A stretch of 64,000 bases of DNA, taken from the NCBI RefSeq assembly GCF_030848805.1, contig NC_092362.1, forward strand, positions 5,952,001 to 6,016,000, written 5' to 3'. Below the pieces are notes generated by a model. The model saw only the letters and a program-made list of their open reading frames with translations, had not been told where the DNA came from and made no database searches. Both the position numbers and the translations under genes were made by a program. This DNA comes from Temnothorax longispinosus. Taxonomy: Eukaryota > Arthropoda > Insecta > Hymenoptera > Formicidae. Shown piece by piece: positions 59,654-64,000 of this stretch. Position 1 is the stretch's first letter, and each line of letters opens with the position of its first letter.

Positions 59654-61722
59654 GTGAGTCTTGAGTTATTTTTATGACGTAAAAAATTAATCAAATATTC
59701 AATTACCAGACACGCGAATATAGTGCAATTTATAACATATGTAAAAATTTCATGTTATTTCGAAACTACATCTATAAGTTTTAAGTTGATAAATATTCCG
59801 TAGTTTCATGCTAGAAGTTTTATGGCAAATTTTCCACGCGAGAAGTGGCACCACAATGCGAGTATATTAAACTTACGTCGTTAATTGAGTAAGATAATCA
59901 CCTGATAACAACCCAGTCGTATATAGCGCCCTACAAATTGCATTAATTTAATATTAACATTGGCTAGAGCTAAAACTGCTGTCGTCATGGAATAAAATTG
60001 AACATAAACATGCTAGAAATATAAAAGTGATTAGTTCCACTTTAACTTATGAATATGAAACTCGGCATTTTATGACACTGTTTACTGTCATAATTGCTTA
60101 CCCATCATATTTAAAAGACAAACAAGAACGCCATTAGTGTCTATTAATAATTTTTACCGATATGAATCGTATCAAACGTTTCTGTATTATTGACTTTAAA
60201 TTATTTGTATTTCCCTTCATCAATATTTCATTATTTAACTTTTACATGAACGGAATAATATTCAGGTCTCTTCCTCTAGTTGAACGCACAATTTAAATTA
60301 TTAGATTATTTATCGAATGTTCCATTAAAAATTTTTCAATGTGCAAAACCGTATCTTCCCTCTTGCAATTAGAATTTCTCTCTCCGATCTTTTTGCGCTG
60401 TAGCAATTATTATTATTGACCGTTGTGCGAGCAACGCGCCGTGTCCACGGAATTAAGTAGCGCTGTAAAATGCATCTGCCAAACGTACGAAACGAAAATA
60501 TCGCGTCAGTCGACCTACTTTTCTAAGAAATAAGTAGAAAAGAGACGTGGACAGCGAGTGTAAAACTCTTCCCTTGACTCACGCAAAGGAAAAAAGAACC
60601 ACGTTCCGTTCTAATTACATAACGTCGCAACGGAACATTCTTCTCGTTTCAGAACGGAATGTCTTATGGACGAAAGAAAGATATTCTCTTGTCTCTTGTC
60701 TTTAAAAAAAGAATTAAATTTTTAGCGAGATTCTTGCAAAACATTTAAGCAGCGTGGACGAATAAAGTTGCTCCTCGCACACACTGAAAAGTTGAGACGA
60801 GGAGAATCTGGCGACAGACTCGCGAATCGCAACAGACAAGCTGGATAAAACATGAAAAGAGATAATGTTAACACGGTCTTAACGTGTACGTGTATTCGGC
60901 GATTTACTTACCACAAACTTAATGAGATTTATGAGTGGTATTAGTTTTGTTAGGTAACAAGCAAAACAAAATAATTACTGTCTTACGTTTAGAATTCTAC
61001 GGATGTTATATCATCATGTTGCACTTTATATTGGTTTAATATTAAGAAATGGTGAAATAAAACTGAGTTGACTCAGCAAGTAATTTTTAGCCACTCACAG
61101 ATTTTAAACTATTGATGCTTCGAATAAGTCGCCGCAAGGATGATTGATCCGCACATCAGTCATTTGGGCTTAGCGAAAACACGGACCCGAGCTCAATATT
61201 CTAAGGACACTCATCTACATCTATATGTCACACACACATACCCCTATACAAATGCTTTTGTAAATAAAGACGTAGTTTAAAGAGACAAGTATAAAAAAAC
61301 CTCTAGTTTGTGAATATCTTATATTTATAGAGAATGTGTTAAGTAATTACGAAAGAATATTGAATTCAAAAAACTTCCGCTACAGAAATAGATTCTACAA
61401 ATTCGTCAAAGACATATATAATTGCCCATGCTAATTATACTCTGGAAGTATGCACTGTACGTCAATGTTTAATTTTAAGACCTAAACTGCCTCGAAAGTA
61501 TAAAAATTTAAAATATTGCGTTTCGATACTTCGTCGTGTTGCGCGTCCTTTGCTTATTTTTTTGTTGTACGATAATAATGAAATCAGTGACACGATAGAC
61601 GCTCGCATTAGACACGGCACGGCGGCAAAAGGATTTAACTGAAAAGAAGGCCACGGCGTAGTAGGCCAACGTGGGGTATTGATTTCGATTCGCCGGAGTG
61701 CTCTCTGCATCCGCGCTTTCAG
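59654..61722 (+). other. Interval between the two candidate right-end exons
   Basis: Mostly AT-rich, non-coding sequence with GT/AG ends that fit an intron of 2069 bases if the tentative gene is real. It contains copy 2 of the dispersed repeat (61132-61266). Nothing else is recognised. Confidence 0.25.
61132..61266 (+). repeat. Dispersed repeat, copy 2
   Basis: The second copy of the family seen at 20508, in the same orientation, with substitutions and a longer CA-containing middle. It shares CAGTCATTTGGG, TTAGCGA, GACCCGAGCTCA and the CAAATGCTTTTG tail. It lies inside the intron of the tentative right-end gene. Confidence 0.65.
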
Positions 61723-61994
61723 TGTCACTCGAGTACGGCGTAGATGCAGGAATGGGGCGGACAAGGGTAACGGTGTGGCGCGGTGCGGAAGGGCGACCTG
61801 GCCGCCGCTCTCATTCAGAACGGCGCGGCGCCGCGGCGGGCTCATATTCCGCCGTGCGACGCAAGATGCTCGACGAAAATGATGACGGGAGCCAGAACAC
61901 TCAAGGGACGCGAGTCTCGCAGATTTCCGACGAGGAAGAAGTCGAGATCTCCTCGTCGCAGTACCGAAACGTATACGAGAGCAAATTACCATGA
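61723..61994 (+). CDS. Candidate last exon of an unrecognised small gene
   Basis: An acceptor (GCATCCGCGCTTTCAG) at 61722 is followed by 272 bases open in the phase given by the exon at 59614. It reads SLEYGVDAGMGRTRVTVW, then an Arg/Gly-rich part, then an acidic C-terminus (LDENDDGSQ, ISDEEEVEISSSQYRN) and TGA at 61992-61994. The acidic end looks more like real coding than the other GC-rich frames here. Against it, the GC-rich sequence is open in several frames on both strands, including a 176-codon frame on the minus strand. No family is recognised, and a leader exon with a start codon is missing. Confidence 0.2.
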
Positions 61995-64000
61995 CTAAAT
62001 CGGATTTTAAATACGCTGATGTAAATTTTTATTATATCGTTATATTTATTAGCTTTTTATAAACGAAATTTTCTAAGCAAAAAATTAATAATTTGGCATC
62101 TTAAATACACTAAATCGTACGTATTGCGCTTAATTCTTAAGATTGACTGATGATGCAGTACCTGTATTGTAATCGTTTGCAACTCATCATGTCTTTTGCT
62201 TATGATATTTTTTCTACGATTATAATAATTACTAAATATAATAAAAGGTAATTTATTAAAGTATTTAATACAGTTACTATATATTTGTAGAAATAAATAA
62301 ATTGTATCTCGAGCTATTTCTGCGATATCAAATCAGTCAAATAACAGTTTTTTCAAGATAATCATTATAATTATTCTTTATTTAAATTGCAATATCAGAG
62401 CGTTATTTGCATTCTATGTTTGACTCATCGATTTTAATTATATCTTTCCAAAGAAACTTCGCTACTGAAAAGGCTCCTTTAAACAAGGAGAAAGCTTCAA
62501 ACTTAATTTGCTTTTTATAACAAGTAAATTATCTCATAATAGGAATACGAATGATAAGAAAACAGCCTCGTTACTGCAGATACTCTTGGCTTATGAATTA
62601 ATTCAGTAATCAGCCAAGTTATCTGGAATAATATGACTGTTTTCTTTGAGTTGATAATTTAAAATCTCTTTTACTTAACAATACCTATCTCGATTTGTTG
62701 ACAAAGCTTGATTCTGACGCAACTGACGTTTCTTCGCACGACGATGAGCTGTCAATAAAAGTGCATTGAGGCAACTCGTGACCGATGACGATCTCAGGCA
62801 GAGCACGTGGGGCAACGTAGAGCTCGCCGGTAACCGATTATCGCCGAGCACGTGCGACACGGCAATGCGGAGAACTAGTGTGAACAGATCGTAGCAAATA
62901 CCGGTTTCCCTTGAGCAGAATCGGCTGCACATGCGCATCGAACGAGAGCGGAGCGAGCTTGTGAGAGCGGTGTGTCGTCCTTGCTGAGAATCTCAGGCCT
63001 CGTAGCAAGGTCGATTACGCGTGTCTCTGATCGCCGCTTCGCCGAGCCGCCTCGTCCGATCATTATCGACGAAGCTTTCTCGCCTAGTCGTGACAAAAGC
63101 GCAGAGTCGTGGGGGCTCGTACCGTTCACATTTCACGGTTACGTGATTAGGGCGAAGATATGAATCTAATCGACGCTAGGACGTCGTTAAATTAACACTA
63201 ACGAAACGCGACGGTTGTCGAGATTGACTGTCGCGTGATAATAAAGATGTAAACGAGCTAGCATTAAAGTTTAGATGTTGCGACCGCTTATCGAAGTCGG
63301 ACGGCTCGCTGGTTGCTAACATGTGCATGCGTTCCTCTTTGAAGCTGCGTAGCTGGATGGAAATGTGAGAGGGATTGCCGTTAACGATTTCAGCTTACGC
63401 ACGCCGGCGCTAAACGAAGACGAATGGATTTTCTCGGTAGGCAGGTCTACGCGCGAAACGTCACGTAACCGAACGGACTTAACGACGTTAATTTCAACGT
63501 ATCGCGACACATGTGCTAAGATGACGAGCCGAGGCACATTAAGATTTGCGTGATTCGAAATCTTCGAAAGTCGTACGCGTCGGAATGGATAACAGCTAGG
63601 ATGTATCAATAACGCGCGGTATGATTCCGCGTAATAACGATTGTGTGTTATACAATACCGCGAAATCAGGCGGATTCTTTCGTAGCTCGAATTACTTGAT
63701 ATCTATCTACGAATAGCCTTTTTCCTTCGATCTATACGTAATAATAAGGATTATGTCAAAAGACAAACACGCTCGTATATATGACGAATACATTAATGCT
63801 GAATTGGATATATCTGAGAAATCTCATGAAAGTAATAAACGAATTATTTTTAATAAAATAGCTAATTAAACGATTAACAACAGATATAATTAAAATAAAA
63901 TTAGAAGAAATTAAAATTAATCTTCTCCCTTTCTCTCTTTCTCTTTTCGCAATCTCGCAAAATCTGATGTCAGCTGGCTGGTGCGCTCTGCAGTAACCAA
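61995..64000. other. Right-end region without a supported gene
   Basis: AT-rich to about 62680, with AATAAA-type sites near 62290 that could end the tentative upstream gene. From 62700 to 63620 it is GC-richer with short chance open frames on both strands. The last 100 bases contain a CT-rich run followed by CAG. I see no recognisable exon. Confidence 0.4.

Noticed and set aside
61462..61992. 176-codon minus-strand open frame, the longest in the window
   Set aside because: It is Arg/Pro-rich sequence antisense to a GC-rich patch, its last part is AT-rich read-through, it resembles no family, and the opposite strand is open as well.
1..64000. CRISPR arrays, operons or bacterial defence systems
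   Set aside because: There is no spaced repeat array and no closely packed gene set. The only well-supported gene is intron-containing and animal-like.

Overview
This window looks like insect genomic DNA. It is AT-rich, has no operons and no bacterial start signals, and its one confident gene is split by spliceosomal introns with GT/AG borders. The second-Ig sequence, the compact CpG-rich patches in an AT-rich background and the jockey and MITE content suggest a hymenopteran, possibly an ant. The species cannot be named from sequence alone, so this assignment is an inference.

The main content is one plus-strand gene for a two-Ig-domain cell-surface protein of the Dpr (defective proboscis extension response) / zig-8 family. 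Five coding exons lie at 10289-10352 (signal peptide), 13495-13631 (first half of Ig1), 42008-42169 (second half of Ig1), 43171-43504 (Ig2) and 44622-44770 (hydrophobic C-terminal tail). The phases join exactly (1, 0, 0, 1) into a 281-residue protein. Intron 2 is about 28.4 kb. A splice acceptor just upstream of the start codon implies at least one further 5' UTR exon, which I could not place.

The rest is intron or intergenic DNA seeded with old mobile elements. Intron 2 holds a direct repeat (17.5/18.4 kb), two degenerate copies in opposite orientation of an element with a PHD-like zinc finger (23.6-24.7 kb and 34.1-34.4 kb), a palindromic MITE (26.4 kb), a mariner-like palindromic MITE (31.4 kb) and a solo LTR with a 4-bp target duplication (37.6 kb). 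Downstream of the gene are a 413-bp near-perfect inverted repeat (48.7 kb), a broken jockey-type non-LTR retrotransposon (55.5-57.0 kb) interrupted inside its reverse transcriptase by a 283-bp palindromic MITE, and a possible two-exon second gene (59.6 and 61.7 kb) supported only by splice sites and an open frame. A roughly 120-bp dispersed repeat occurs at 20.5 and 61.1 kb.

Most long open frames here lie in GC-rich patches, overlap on both strands and show no family resemblance, so I treat them as chance. I see no gene cluster that forms a new system. The points most worth following up are the tandem acceptor in the Ig2 exon, the nested MITE, the large hairpins and the candidate small gene near the right end.
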